64,000 bases of DNA from Paenibacillus sp. 598K. Its GTDB lineage: Bacteria > Bacillota > Bacilli > Paenibacillales > Paenibacillaceae. The translations under genes and the position numbers were made by a program. Positions 17,202-25,191 of this stretch are shown here, one piece after another (position 1 is the first letter of the stretch; every line of letters starts with the position of its first letter). The stretch lies in contig NZ_BFBX01000016.1 of NCBI RefSeq assembly GCF_003851045.1, forward strand, positions 63,506-127,505. Direction: 5' to 3'. Under the pieces are notes generated by a model, which was given only the letters and a program-made list of their open reading frames with translations, was not told the origin of the DNA and made no database searches.

Positions 17202-17647
17202 ACAACGCCATCCATTGGGTCTTGAGCGTCGTCAATGGTCATTTGGTTACGATCCACATCTACCGTGCCATCTGCGTTGATCGCCCCTTTGACGCCCTTC
17301 CTGTACTCCTTCTGAGCCTCCCGGAAGTCCTCGACGTCCTCGCCGGTTGCCTCCAACGAAAGCTCGACATCCGTACCCGATACCGCAAAAAATTTGCCGC
17401 TGCTTTCCAGTGATGTACCGCCCTTGATCTCGAATTCCAAGGTTGTCTTCTTGTCGTCCCGGTTCAGCTTTTTGAACTCTCCCACGACATGGGCGTCAAC
17501 ACCTTTCAGTCGCAGGACAACGACGCTGCGGTGTAGGTGCTGGAGCTCCGGCATTTCCTCTGCGGTGCCTTTCACGTAGAAGGTCATGGATTCTTTCTTC
17601 GAGTCGCGTGTGTGCTTGTTGAAAAGAGCGTTGATAGTGGTTGTCAT
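17198..17647 (-). CDS. Phage hypothetical protein
   Basis: 149 residues, acidic. It looks like a small beta-rich domain (SMTFYVKGTAEEMPEL, VVVLRLKGVDAH, TLEFEIKGGTSL, VELSLEATGED) with a variable charged tail. This resembles uncharacterised replication-module proteins of Firmicute phages, but I cannot name a family. GAGAGGGG precedes the ATG. Confidence 0.5.
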   Translation of the reverse strand: MTTTINALFNKHTRDSKKESMTFYVKGTAEEMPELQHLHRSVVVLRLKGVDAHVVGEFKKLNRDDKKTTLEFEIKGGTSLESSGKFFAVSGTDVELSLEATGEDVEDFREAQKEYRKGVKGAINADGTVDVDRNQMTIDDAQDPMDGVV

Positions 17648-17698
17648 TTGGGTGTATCCCCTCTCGTTTTTTGGATGATTTATAGCTGATTTCAGACG

Positions 17699-17953
17699 TT
17701 AGTCGGGCATGACCGTCTTGATGTATTCCTCGATGCGTTTGATGTCTTGACGGAGCTCTGAGAGCGTCGTAGCAGTAGATTCTTTAATCTTCATAGTCTT
17801 GAAGTGGTTCAGGCAGTGTTGAATTTTGGGGTAGTACCCGAGCGTCTTTGAAATTTCCCGCCCTTTGTTGTCTGTTCCTCCGGTATACTCCTTGATGACG
17901 AATTGTCGTTCATCTGATTCGATGAAGATGTTACCTTCAACACGTACCTTCAT
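17699..17953 (-). CDS. Phage hypothetical protein
   Basis: 84 residues. A beta hairpin start (MKVRVEGNIFIESDERQFVIKEY) is followed by a helical second half (ELRQDIKRIEEYIKTV). Not recognised. ATG at 17953 has GAAAGG nine bases before; a TTG three codons upstream is possible. Confidence 0.5.
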   Translation of the reverse strand: MKVRVEGNIFIESDERQFVIKEYTGGTDNKGREISKTLGYYPKIQHCLNHFKTMKIKESTATTLSELRQDIKRIEEYIKTVMPD

Positions 17954-17966
17954 AGCGATCAACCTT

Positions 17967-18266
17967 TCAATATCGAATTTTGATGACTTCCGATAATGCT
18001 TTTTCCTTGTCCTTCAGCCGCAAAATCTGCTCATTCTTTGCCTTCATTTTGGCGATGAATTTGTCTGTCTCCCGTAAGACCTTGGAGTCGAAGTCGATCC
18101 CCAAAAGCCTGTCTAGCGGAGTATGGATGATGTTCTTGATCTCGGTCGGGCCGTTTACGACCCATTGCCTACATGACAGTTGAGCCCATCTTGGGGAGAG
18201 ATATTTTGTTTTGATGTCCCACACCTCCCAGCATCCACAAAGGCTAAATGGTGGCATGAATCCCAT
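17967..18266 (-). CDS. Phage hypothetical protein with Cys/Trp-rich start
   Basis: 99 residues: a short MGFMPPFSLCGCWEVWDIKTKYLS-like start (landmark at 1-24) and a C-terminal coiled coil rich in Lys/Glu. ATG 18266 follows GGAGGGG; the frame reaches 18395 but without a ribosome site and overlapping the 43-residue gene. Family unknown. Confidence 0.45.
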   Translation of the reverse strand: MGFMPPFSLCGCWEVWDIKTKYLSPRWAQLSCRQWVVNGPTEIKNIIHTPLDRLLGIDFDSKVLRETDKFIAKMKAKNEQILRLKDKEKALSEVIKIRY

Positions 18267-18305
18267 GCGTTCCCCTCCGTTCCCAGAACATTCGTTTGGT
18301 TCAAT

Positions 18306-18346
18306 GGGTGCAGATATCCCGCAGATCGCCGGAGACGTCTGCACCC
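18306..18346. other. Inverted repeat in a 100-base gap
   Basis: GGGTGCAGA (18306-18314) and TCTGCACCC (18338-18346), perfect 9-base arms with a 23-base loop, in the gap between two small early genes. No T-run on the transcribed strand, so not a standard terminator. Possible RNA structure or protein site. Confidence 0.4.
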
Positions 18347-18366
18347 TGTTTATGCGGTTGGGTTTC

Positions 18367-18498
18367 TTAAAAGATTTCCGATTTATTGACGACACGCTGC
18401 AATGCCCGCCATGCTTTCATTCGCCAGATTTCTCGTTTGTTCACGCTGGTAGCTCGTTTCATCCTGAAGACGTAATATCCTAGTTTAATGTAGTCCAT
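18367..18498 (-). CDS. 43-residue basic phage protein
   Basis: M-D-Y-I-K-L-G-Y-Y-V-F-R-M-K-R..., very basic and Trp/Arg-rich in the middle (KREIWRMKAWRALQRV). AAGGTGAT precedes the ATG within the end of the upstream gene. Nothing recognised; a nucleic-acid-binding role would fit its charge but is only a guess. Confidence 0.5.
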   Translation of the reverse strand: MDYIKLGYYVFRMKRATSVNKREIWRMKAWRALQRVVNKSEIF

Positions 18499-18499
18499 A

Positions 18500-19087
18500 T
18501 TAGATCACCTTACCGCCGTGTCTTTGTGGACGTGTAGCGTTGTAGGCCATCTTCTCGGCGATTGCTTGCTCCAAGTCGACGTTATGTTTATCTGCCAGCT
18601 GCGTGACCGCTAAAACGGCGTATGCCAAGTGACTAATTGGGGCGAGTCTGTCCCCACGTTTGTAGTTGATCCATGATTCTGACAGATCATGATGAATGCC
18701 CGTCAACGCCTCTGCAAAGCTCTCTTCCTCGTCAGAAATGTGCATCTGTGAAAATACGTATGATTCCAGGTCGTCCCTCCACTCGTACCGACCAGCGATG
18801 TCGAAGATCCGAATGCAGATGTCAGCCAGCTCGGACGGGATGCCGCAGGGCTTGCCCTCACTACCCAACAAGTAAGGTTGTCCGCTAACATACACATCTC
18901 CGCCAACAACGTTCTTATGTTCATACCAAACCTCATTGATTCCTTTTCCGTTCCTGTAGTCCTCCAGCGCTTCGCTGACCTCGGAGTGGACCAAGGCAAT
19001 CAATTCCCCATACGTCCGGTCCTCGTTCCACCAGCCCTTGCTTACGGCGTTCTGGTGCGCTTCCTGTACTAAGTTCCCAATGTTCAT
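18500..19087 (-). CDS. MazG-like nucleotide pyrophosphohydrolase fold protein
   Basis: 195 residues. The first half has MazG/dUTPase-type helices: ELIALVHSEVSEALEDYRNG (EVSEA metal pattern) and GIPSELADICIRIFDIAG. The second half repeats the architecture in weaker form (GIHHDLSESWINYKRGD, LADKHNVDLEQAIAEKMAYNATRP). Such phage enzymes clear or remodel nucleotide pools or alarmones; the substrate is not evident. It is followed closely by the 43-residue gene. Confidence 0.68.
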   Translation of the reverse strand: MNIGNLVQEAHQNAVSKGWWNEDRTYGELIALVHSEVSEALEDYRNGKGINEVWYEHKNVVGGDVYVSGQPYLLGSEGKPCGIPSELADICIRIFDIAGRYEWRDDLESYVFSQMHISDEEESFAEALTGIHHDLSESWINYKRGDRLAPISHLAYAVLAVTQLADKHNVDLEQAIAEKMAYNATRPQRHGGKVI

Positions 19088-19112
19088 GTGTTATCTCCTC
19101 CGGGCTCTGCCC

Positions 19113-19370
19113 TCAAAATGGTAGACCTTTTCTCACCTGTTCGGTTCCAGCTTCCGTTAGTCGAATGGTGCGGAATTCATACTTGACCCACGTTACTAGC
19201 CCTCTGTCTCTCAACCTGCTCAGATGGCCGTGTGCAGCGCCTTTTGACTCAATGCCGATGCCTTCCTTGATTTCTTCCGCCGTAGGAGACTTGTTGTGTT
19301 CGTCAACAAAAGAGTCGATGAAGCGCAGGACATCCATTTGCCTCTTTGGTACTGTCAATCGGTCTCTCAT
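19113..19370 (-). CDS. LexA-like winged-helix DNA-binding domain without peptidase
   Basis: 85 residues that match only the LexA N-terminal domain: RQMDVLRFIDSFVDEHNKSPTAEEI (helix 1-2), GIESKGAAHGHLSRLRDRGLV (recognition helix and wing). The Ser-Lys peptidase domain is entirely absent and the gene is complete, with its own start and stop. A LexA DNA-binding domain that cannot self-cleave could repress SOS or phage promoters constitutively; that is inference. It follows the phage dnaN gene. Confidence 0.75.
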   Translation of the reverse strand: MRDRLTVPKRQMDVLRFIDSFVDEHNKSPTAEEIKEGIGIESKGAAHGHLSRLRDRGLVTWVKYEFRTIRLTEAGTEQVRKGLPF

Positions 19371-19379
19371 ATTGGCCTC

Positions 19380-20477
19380 CTATCCCGTCGTCCGGTAAGG
19401 CAAGATCAGGTGTAGAGACTCCCTGTCTTGCTCGGGGTAAATGAGTAGCGGCTGCATCGCGGAATTGATGTAGACCTCCACACGTTTGCTGCTGATCGCC
19501 TTGAGCGCGTCTATGAAGTATTTGGCGTTGAGAGACAACTTGACACCTTCCCCTTTGTAGAGCGCTGGCAGCGTCTCTGACATGTTGGCCCCCTCGTCTT
19601 GGGCACTGATAGTCAGCTCGTCGTCAGCAACCGATAGCTTGATGATGAGCGTCTTACCGTCAGCCACTTTAGCTCCGAGCTCGACGGCGTTCAGCAGCTC
19701 CTCACGCCCGACGATGATGTGATGCTCACCGCCACTCGGTACGATCTTTGATGTATCCGGGTACGTCCCATCCAGGAGCCGCAAGGAGTAACTGTAGTCC
19801 CCTGCTGTAACATAGGCTCGGCTGTCTCTGATCACTAAATCGATTCCATCCACCTTGCCTTTTGCGGCGGCTTTGGCGACCTCCAGTAGGGATTTAGCTG
19901 GGATCGTCCGGTTGATATGCTCTTTGATGTCCTCCAGCTTTATCGACTGCCTCGCCATCCTGTGCCGGTCTGTGGCTGTGATGTTGAGGACGCCATGTAA
20001 GAGGTAGTAATTGATGCCCGTCAGTTGCGGTGTTTGCTCACTGGTACTGACCGCAATAAATGTTTGCTTGATGCTAAGTACAAAATCTTCTGTCGAGAGC
20101 GGTAGTAGTTGCCCGTCCCCTTGGTCAAGCTTCGGGTAGTCCTCCGCATCCAGCGCCGGTAGAGTGACCTTTTTCTTGCCGCAGGTGATAAGCGCTGCCC
20201 CATCCTTGACCTCTATCGTCACCTCCTGTTTTGGGAGCTTGGCAACCACTTCTGCGAGCTTATGCGCCGGGATGACAGTTACCCCTGGCACGTCCTCAAT
20301 GTAGTCTGAGAGCGTCGTTGTGGCGCTGAAATGCATGTCTGTGCCAGTTAGGGTCAGCGTCCCTCTGGCGTCGATCTTGACGCCCTCCAGGATGGGTATA
20401 GTCGGACTGTCGTTCACTGCTTTGCAGATATGCGACAGCCGGTCGTGCAGGATGCTTTGTTGGATGGTGATCCTCAA
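19380..20477 (-). CDS. dnaN: Phage DNA polymerase III beta subunit (sliding clamp)
   Basis: 365 residues, full length, three clamp domains: MRITIQQSILHDRLSHICKAV..PTIPILEGVKI, the LPALDAEDYPKL loop, TDRHRMARQ, and the ending SLHLILPYRTTG (host clamps end with ...LPIRT). The TTG start overlaps the stop of the preceding HTH-like gene and has GGAGG at eight bases. A phage-owned clamp would recruit the replisome and the phage UmuC-type polymerase, which has a clamp-binding-like QLDLFD. Confidence 0.92.
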   Translation of the reverse strand: MRITIQQSILHDRLSHICKAVNDSPTIPILEGVKIDARGTLTLTGTDMHFSATTTLSDYIEDVPGVTVIPAHKLAEVVAKLPKQEVTIEVKDGAALITCGKKKVTLPALDAEDYPKLDQGDGQLLPLSTEDFVLSIKQTFIAVSTSEQTPQLTGINYYLLHGVLNITATDRHRMARQSIKLEDIKEHINRTIPAKSLLEVAKAAAKGKVDGIDLVIRDSRAYVTAGDYSYSLRLLDGTYPDTSKIVPSGGEHHIIVGREELLNAVELGAKVADGKTLIIKLSVADDELTISAQDEGANMSETLPALYKGEGVKLSLNAKYFIDALKAISSKRVEVYINSAMQPLLIYPEQDRESLHLILPYRTTG

Positions 20478-20890
20478 TTTGTCCGCCTCCTCATTTGGGG
20501 CTGCTGGCCCTTTGTCTTTTTGCGCGTGGTGTTTTCCACGCCATGTAGGTTCATGTACTTGATCACCGTCGAGTACGCGATTCCTGTTTCTTGCACGATC
20601 ATATTGATCGTCATGCGATTATGCATGGCTGCTGTCAGATACTCTGCGGTTAGGATGTCGGCTGCGTCCAACCTTTTGCGGCGCTCGCCTGTCTGGATCT
20701 CATGACCGACGTTAGTTTCGTACACAACCGGCTCCGGCTTAATGCCGCGTTCCTCTGCTGTTGGGATAAGGTGCGTCAGACCAGATTCATGGAGCGCCAT
20801 CTCTTCGTCTGTGAGCCAATACTGAGCAATCCCGCTGACAAAAGGCTCGTGCTTTTTATGGTTCGGACTCGGCCTATGCTCGTGAAACAT
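20474..20890 (-). CDS. Phage protein with helix-turn-helix-like segment
   Basis: 138 residues. The middle and C-terminal part (DILTAEYLTAAMHNRMTINMIVQETGIAYSTVIKYMNLHGV as landmark, about 78-118) has the look of a helix-turn-helix, with a basic tail RKKTKGQQPQMRRR. Likely DNA binding, perhaps a regulator; the family is not identified. Overlaps dnaN by four bases. Confidence 0.5.
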   Translation of the reverse strand: MFHEHRPSPNHKKHEPFVSGIAQYWLTDEEMALHESGLTHLIPTAEERGIKPEPVVYETNVGHEIQTGERRKRLDAADILTAEYLTAAMHNRMTINMIVQETGIAYSTVIKYMNLHGVENTTRKKTKGQQPQMRRRTN

Positions 20891-20967
20891 TTTACAATCA
20901 CCTCCTCGAATGAGAATGTATGTTTGGTTTTTAGGCAGTGCTTGCCCGTAGCCGACCGAGTGAGCGG

Positions 20968-21615
20968 CTAAAACAATGTAGCTTGCGCCTTCTTTGCAGC
21001 TTCGCGCTTCTTCTTCCGGGCCTTGGCCTCTTTCTTATTTTCCTTCGCAACTTCTGGATGAAGAATATTATGGATGACTTCTTGTTGGTATATTGGGTAG
21101 TCTTCAATAGCTTTGCCGCCCCTGACTCTCCACAAGGCTTCTGAGATACGAGCCAAGACATAGGCGTCAGCAATATTAAAGGTGGGTGGTGCATCTCCCC
21201 AATGGTCGCTTACAGCTACTTGGACGCGTGTTTTAACTTCCTCTCCCTCCAACCTTCTCTTCTTTCCCGGTCGGTCTGGATCTTGCTCCCATTCTTCTAC
21301 CGCTACAAACTTTTTCAATTGATTTGGTGTAGCTACCTCAAAACCTCCAACCTTCCTATCTGTTGCGAGTCTTGCCGCCCAGTTGTGACCGCTACTAACT
21401 TTGTTAGTGTCGTGCTGGGCTTCCATCGCGAACCCTTCGATACAGACAACATCATTGGGCACTAAGAAGCGGAAAACATTGTTAAGGTTGTCGTTGATCC
21501 GAGTTGTTGATGTTTCTCCTTTGGCTTTAGTTTCAAGCCATCCGATCAATTTCCCATCCTCACCAATAGCTACAATACCTGTGGCTGTTGCCGGATCGAT
21601 TCCGACGAACCTCAT
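20968..21615 (-). CDS. RuvC-like Holliday junction resolvase fold protein
   Basis: 215 residues. RNase H fold with acidic motifs in order: GIDPATATGIVAIGEDG (first Asp), VVCIEGFAMEAQHD (Glu) and FNIADAYVLARISE (late Asp). This matches phage crossover-junction nucleases. The C-terminal tail is very Lys-rich (ENKKEAKARKKKREAAKK). It probably resolves recombination intermediates before packaging. Overlaps the YopX-type gene by four bases. Confidence 0.75.
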   Translation of the reverse strand: MRFVGIDPATATGIVAIGEDGKLIGWLETKAKGETSTTRINDNLNNVFRFLVPNDVVCIEGFAMEAQHDTNKVSSGHNWAARLATDRKVGGFEVATPNQLKKFVAVEEWEQDPDRPGKKRRLEGEEVKTRVQVAVSDHWGDAPPTFNIADAYVLARISEALWRVRGGKAIEDYPIYQQEVIHNILHPEVAKENKKEAKARKKKREAAKKAQATLF

Positions 21616-22040
21616 GTCTCTACCCTCCCCTCCTGGTCCCAGCGGTTGCCGATGACCCTAACCCCATCGTCATTAGCCAGCACCAGGTACAGCCAATACT
21701 CCTTATCACTGTCCTTTTCATCCACTACCACATATGCCGCTGCCTCGTCGTCCCACTCTACATATCCGGTTTGGATGCCGTTATCAGTACCATCGTGGTT
21801 GAATGTGACGAATTGCAGTTTGTCGCCCCGGTAGATAAGCGTCTCATCGTATGTGATGCGCCCGGTGTATTGCCCTACTGTTTCGGGATGAACCTGGACG
21901 GAGAAAGGGCGTTCTTTCCAGTGTTGAACCTGTATCGCCTTACCCGTATATCCCTTACCTAAAGTGTCGATGGTATGCAAGTGACCGTACAGCCACTCGC
22001 CGTTGTCAATCCGCTTGCCTCTGAACCTAATCTCTCTCAT
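21612..22040 (-). CDS. YopX family phage protein
   Basis: 142 residues with the YopX start REIRFRGKRIDNGEWLYGHL, the middle VHPETVGQYTGRITYDETLIYRGD and an EVIGNIYD-like ending (RVIGNRWDQEG). YopX-type proteins are common in phage early regions; function unknown. The ribosome site is part of a repeated GGGAGGATAACCA leader. Confidence 0.8.
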   Translation of the reverse strand: MREIRFRGKRIDNGEWLYGHLHTIDTLGKGYTGKAIQVQHWKERPFSVQVHPETVGQYTGRITYDETLIYRGDKLQFVTFNHDGTDNGIQTGYVEWDDEAAAYVVVDEKDSDKEYWLYLVLANDDGVRVIGNRWDQEGRVET

Positions 22041-22419
22041 GGTTATCCTCCCCCAGACCCTCTACGGCCTTAGCGATTTCGGTCGACTCGATGGCCTTTG
22101 GCCAAAGAATTACCTCGGTTCCATGTTGCTCAGCGGTGTCTGTGCAAGCTTGGCAAACTATCTTATTTCCTTTGCTAGTGAAAGCAAGGTTGAACTTTTC
22201 ACCATCAACAAACTTAGTGCGGCATATTTCGCAACCCTTCACCGCGCCTCGTAACTCTCTGAATCGCTGAGTGTATTTGAGGTAATAGCGGCAAATCTTT
22301 GTTACCACTGTCCGGTGAACCTCCACTCGTTCATGCACCCAGCCTTTGCTTTGCGGCAACGACGCCTCCGATTCGACCGCATGACCCAGCGTAGCGGCAG
22401 CCGTATCCCTGTTTGTCAT
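22027..22419 (-). CDS. Phage zinc-ribbon protein
   Basis: 130 residues with four cysteines in two pairs, GCEICRTKF and VCQACTDT, about 40 residues apart, consistent with one zinc site. The C-terminal tail ILWPKAIESTEIAKAVEGLG is encoded by DNA that recurs in altered form before the 25191 gene. Function unknown. Overlaps the YopX gene by 14 bases. Confidence 0.55.
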   Translation of the reverse strand: MTNRDTAAATLGHAVESEASLPQSKGWVHERVEVHRTVVTKICRYYLKYTQRFRELRGAVKGCEICRTKFVDGEKFNLAFTSKGNKIVCQACTDTAEQHGTEVILWPKAIESTEIAKAVEGLGEDNHERD

Positions 22420-22673
22420 TGGGTGTCCTCCAGTCCGGCCAGTGCAAACAGTGTATTTTTAGTTTCCGGCCAAACCGAGTCATTGCTATAGTCTTTCATG
22501 GCCATTTTGTATAACAGCACCTTCTTGGCTACTTCTTCGGGGGATTCAAGCACGGTGTGGCTCAAGTCTCCAACGTACACCGCCGTATGCTGTCCTTCCA
22601 CGTAAACCGAGTTGATATTCTCTGGAGCAAGGTAGATTGGCGTTTTATATTTTTTGTCTGTCAATTTGATCAT
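22416..22673 (-). CDS. Phage hypothetical protein
   Basis: 85 residues. The first 40 (IKLTDKKYKTPIYLAPENI, VYVGDLSHTVLESPEEVAKKVL) resemble a short beta sheet plus helix, loosely like FlbD-type small proteins; not enough to assign. Preceded by the repeated GGGAGGATAACCA leader. Confidence 0.5.
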   Translation of the reverse strand: MIKLTDKKYKTPIYLAPENINSVYVEGQHTAVYVGDLSHTVLESPEEVAKKVLLYKMAMKDYSNDSVWPETKNTLFALAGLEDTQ

Positions 22674-22846
22674 GCCTGGTTATCCTCCCTCACATCGAAC
22701 TCTCCCAATTCAATCCTTGCAATGACGTCACGGATTGCCGTCTCGCGACCCATATAAAACCGATCCTTCTCCTGGAATTTCCTTTTCCCGCATGAAACCT
22801 CTTCTTTCTCCAGACACTCCAACAGCCTTTTTTTATCGAGTTTCAA
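22670..22846 (-). CDS. Small phage protein
   Basis: 58 residues, charged: KLDKKRLLECLEKEEVSCGKRK then RETAIRDVIARIELGEFD. TTG start at 22846 chosen because AGGAGGGAGGATAACCAGA precedes it; the longer frame overlaps another gene and has no ribosome site. Family unknown. Confidence 0.5.
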   Translation of the reverse strand: MKLDKKRLLECLEKEEVSCGKRKFQEKDRFYMGRETAIRDVIARIELGEFDVREDNQA

Positions 22847-22863
22847 TCTGGTTATCCTCCCTC

Positions 22864-23118
22864 CTAATCTTCCCAGCCAGCGATGCAAGGGAACTCCGGG
22901 CAATCGGCGACCAACTGCCGCAATGTCATATCCCCGACTTCTTCCCATTCAAGCTTTGTGTCGAGCGGATACTCGCTTACGTGGTAGTCGGTCCGCTCGT
23001 CCTCGTGCAGGTTAATTTCTGCGTAATACCACGCTGCCAATTCCTCGTCCGTGCCGTGTCCGACAACGATATCCACCCGATCTGGCCCGATGGCCACTGC
23101 TCTCAATTGGTCTGTCAT
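22864..23118 (-). CDS. Small acidic phage protein
   Basis: 84 residues, strongly acidic with many Asp/Glu (EELAAWYYAEINLHEDERTD, WEEVGDMTLRQLVADCP). No family recognised. It has the repeated leader and a short gap to the HNH gene. Highly acidic small phage proteins can mimic DNA, but nothing here proves that. Confidence 0.5.
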   Translation of the reverse strand: MTDQLRAVAIGPDRVDIVVGHGTDEELAAWYYAEINLHEDERTDYHVSEYPLDTKLEWEEVGDMTLRQLVADCPEFPCIAGWED

Positions 23119-23124
23119 GATTGG

Positions 23125-23511
23125 TTATCCTCCCTTAGTGCCCTCAGGGGGCGTGTCGTTGCCTTGCCGCTCGAACCAGAATGTCACGGGTGCCCCCGTC
23201 TCCTGCACCAGCCCGTAACGCTTGGCTACGATGTATTGATTGTGGTAGAGGTTCAGGCTGTTCACAAATGCGGCGATCTTTTCGCGAAACTGCTCTACGG
23301 TCAGTGGACCTTTCTGTCGGTTGCAGCTCGCGCATGCCGGGACTTTGTTGGCTTCGGTGTCGTTTTCCGGGTTTAAGCAGGTGTTCGTCCACCAGTTGCG
23401 CCGGATGGCCTCCACATGATCGGCATGCCATCCTCTCTCTGCCAGGACGCTGCCGCAGTAGTAGCAGCGCCCTCCGGTGCGGTCGTAGATGGCTTTACGT
23501 TTGGGATGCAT
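23125..23511 (-). CDS. HNH endonuclease
   Basis: 128 residues. HNH core with zinc pairs: CYYCGSVL, the catalytic WHADHVEAI stretch, then NKVPACASCNRQKG. The C-terminal domain is short and unusual (FVNSLNLYHNQYIVAKRYGLV). Start at ATG 23511 (GAGGGG 13 bases upstream); an earlier ATG at 23562 overlaps the previous gene more. HNH proteins in phages nick DNA for packaging or are free-standing homing nucleases; placement far from terminase favours neither. Confidence 0.72.
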   Translation of the reverse strand: MHPKRKAIYDRTGGRCYYCGSVLAERGWHADHVEAIRRNWWTNTCLNPENDTEANKVPACASCNRQKGPLTVEQFREKIAAFVNSLNLYHNQYIVAKRYGLVQETGAPVTFWFERQGNDTPPEGTKGG

Positions 23512-23983
23512 TGGGCACCAATCCCCTCGCCATGCATTCGGCGCATTCCCCGTATTCCTCATTGGTGTATGTCCGCTCGCCGCAGTTCCCGCACATATGC
23601 TTGTGGCAGCTATCGCATCTCCACTTCTTGCGACTTTCGGCGCTGTTCATCTCGATCCATCTTTCATAGGTGAGTGGGTCCATTCCATCGCCTGTTCCCA
23701 TTGTTTCACTTCCGCAGTGGATGCAGGTGCCGGTTACCCAATCATCATCCTCATACCGCAGTTCGTCTTCTGAGGCATCGACCTCAATTTTTGGTCCACC
23801 CCAGAAAATTGCCTCTGCAACGATTCGGTAATCAGACGAATTGAGCAATTGTTGCTCGTTCGCCTCTTGCGACGAAGTTGCGTCTTCTTGTTCCATCAGA
23901 TCGGCGATACCAAGCTCATGAGCTGCGTCCAGGAATTTCTTGATAAGGGTTGCTTCATGCTGGTTATTGACGATAATCCGCAT
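23495..23983 (-). CDS. Phage zinc-finger protein
   Basis: 162 residues: an N-terminal helical part (IIVNNQHEATLIKKFLDAAHELGIADLMEQ), an acidic middle, and a C-terminal zinc-ribbon cluster GTCIHCGS, RCDSCHKHMCGNCGE, CAEC (eight Cys, probably two zinc sites). ATG 23983 with GGGAGAGGATAG upstream. Function unknown. Overlaps the genes on both sides. Confidence 0.5.
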   Translation of the reverse strand: MRIIVNNQHEATLIKKFLDAAHELGIADLMEQEDATSSQEANEQQLLNSSDYRIVAEAIFWGGPKIEVDASEDELRYEDDDWVTGTCIHCGSETMGTGDGMDPLTYERWIEMNSAESRKKWRCDSCHKHMCGNCGERTYTNEEYGECAECMARGLVPNASQT

Positions 23984-24893
23984 TGCTATCCTCTCCCTTC
24001 GGTGCTGGCTGGGGAATTGGTATCGGCATGTATAGGCTGATTTCCTCGCTGAGCAAAGGCGCTGCGTCGTCCGCAAACCAAGATCCGTCTGAGATGCGCC
24101 ATCCAAACCCAACGTTATGCCCATCGCTCACCAGATACCGCGACTCTTCGTCAGGTGCCTGATTAATGGGTTTCCAATCTTCGCACAGCTTTCGGGTGTC
24201 TGGCTGCTTTGTTTGATGAGGTAGGGAGGACTCCTCCAGCACGTTGCGACACTGTGAGGCTATAACGTCGCTGTCTGTGCTGTCTGCCAACTCCTCGATG
24301 TATGACCGCAGCCGCTCGATCTCCTTGGCTTGCCCGTACCCGTGCATCACGGCGTTGTCCCTTACCGCTGCATAGTGTGAGGCTTTGTCTCGCAGGACTT
24401 CGATAGCTTCGTCCTTTTCTGCGATGTCGGCCTTGAGGCGTCTTATCTCGTCCTGTGCCTTATACAAGGACTGTTGGGCGGTGTAAAGCTCCTCGACCCC
24501 TTTGTTACCGCTGATCAGCTCCTTGAGATGCTGGACCTCTGTCACCAGGAGCTCGCATTCGGCGTTCGCTGCCGTCAAGTCATCCCTCAGTTCGGCCCGC
24601 TCACCCTTCAGCCGCTGGATAGCCTTATCCGACTCACCAACCGCTAGGCATAACGTATGCTCAACACTTTTCAGCCGCTTGATCTCTGCATCCCGATCTG
24701 CCAGGAGTGTTTGGCTCCCGGCCTGTTGCTCCTTTAAGTTGACGACAAGGTCTAATACAAACTCAGAACTGACTGGGATCGTGGGCTCGACACCGTCCTT
24801 CTCAAGGTAGAACATGTTGTTCTGGACGATCAGCGCCGTATCTCCGCCGAACAATACTCGCATCGATGGATTATTGCTGTTGTAATTACTCAT
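23964..24893 (-). CDS. Coiled-coil phage protein with DUF551-like C-terminus
   Basis: 309 residues. After a short beta start the region about 55-215 is a long coiled coil (KRLKGERAELRDDLTAANAE, EEIRRLKAD-type heptads). The C-terminal 60 residues (EDWKPINQAPDEESRYLVSD, GFGWRISDGSWFAD, LYMPIPIPQP) match the DUF551 pattern common in phage early proteins. AAGGAGGAGCCC precedes the ATG at 24893. Role unknown. Confidence 0.6.
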   Translation of the reverse strand: MSNYNSNNPSMRVLFGGDTALIVQNNMFYLEKDGVEPTIPVSSEFVLDLVVNLKEQQAGSQTLLADRDAEIKRLKSVEHTLCLAVGESDKAIQRLKGERAELRDDLTAANAECELLVTEVQHLKELISGNKGVEELYTAQQSLYKAQDEIRRLKADIAEKDEAIEVLRDKASHYAAVRDNAVMHGYGQAKEIERLRSYIEELADSTDSDVIASQCRNVLEESSLPHQTKQPDTRKLCEDWKPINQAPDEESRYLVSDGHNVGFGWRISDGSWFADDAAPLLSEEISLYMPIPIPQPAPKGEDSNADYRQ

Positions 24894-25191
24894 GGGCTCC
24901 TCCTTGTACCGTGATGGCCATGACATACGGCCTGCCGCCCGGACCGTACATCATCGCTTCAGCCACATATTTCAAATGTGCATGGTGATCCTCGTACATT
25001 TTGTCTCGTGCAGGGATGATCATTGTGGTGCTGTACATAGGATCATTTTCGACGTCCGCGTCTGGATGCTGCTGCTTTAAGTAAAACTGCGATACCATAG
25101 GCAATTCTTCGCGTTTGCAGATTTCAATGATCTGCTTCATGAGCGGCGCAATCTGCTCATCGTAGATAGATTCTTTATCGTACTTACTCAT
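24886..25191 (-). CDS. Phage hypothetical protein
   Basis: 101 residues: helical start (YDEQIAPLMKQIIEICKREELPMVSQF) then MYSTTMIIPARDKMYEDHHAHL. The pattern resembles small phage proteins of unknown function that often precede Ea22-type genes. GGGAGGTTTT before ATG. Confidence 0.5.
   Translation of the reverse strand: MSKYDKESIYDEQIAPLMKQIIEICKREELPMVSQFYLKQQHPDADVENDPMYSTTMIIPARDKMYEDHHAHLKYVAEAMMYGPGGRPYVMAITVQGGAHE

Larger units (their letters stand above)
22040..23134. repeat. Four copies of a 13-base ribosome-site leader
   Basis: GGGAGGATAACCA (minus strand) occurs identically at 22040-22052, 22677-22689, 22849-22861 and 23122-23134, each just before a start codon of a consecutive early gene. 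The GGGAGG part is the ribosome site; the conserved GATAACCA extension is not needed for that. Confidence 0.7.

Noticed and set aside
22416-22673. FlbD flagellar protein
   Set aside because: Only the general beta-helix layout is similar, and the genomic place is a phage operon.
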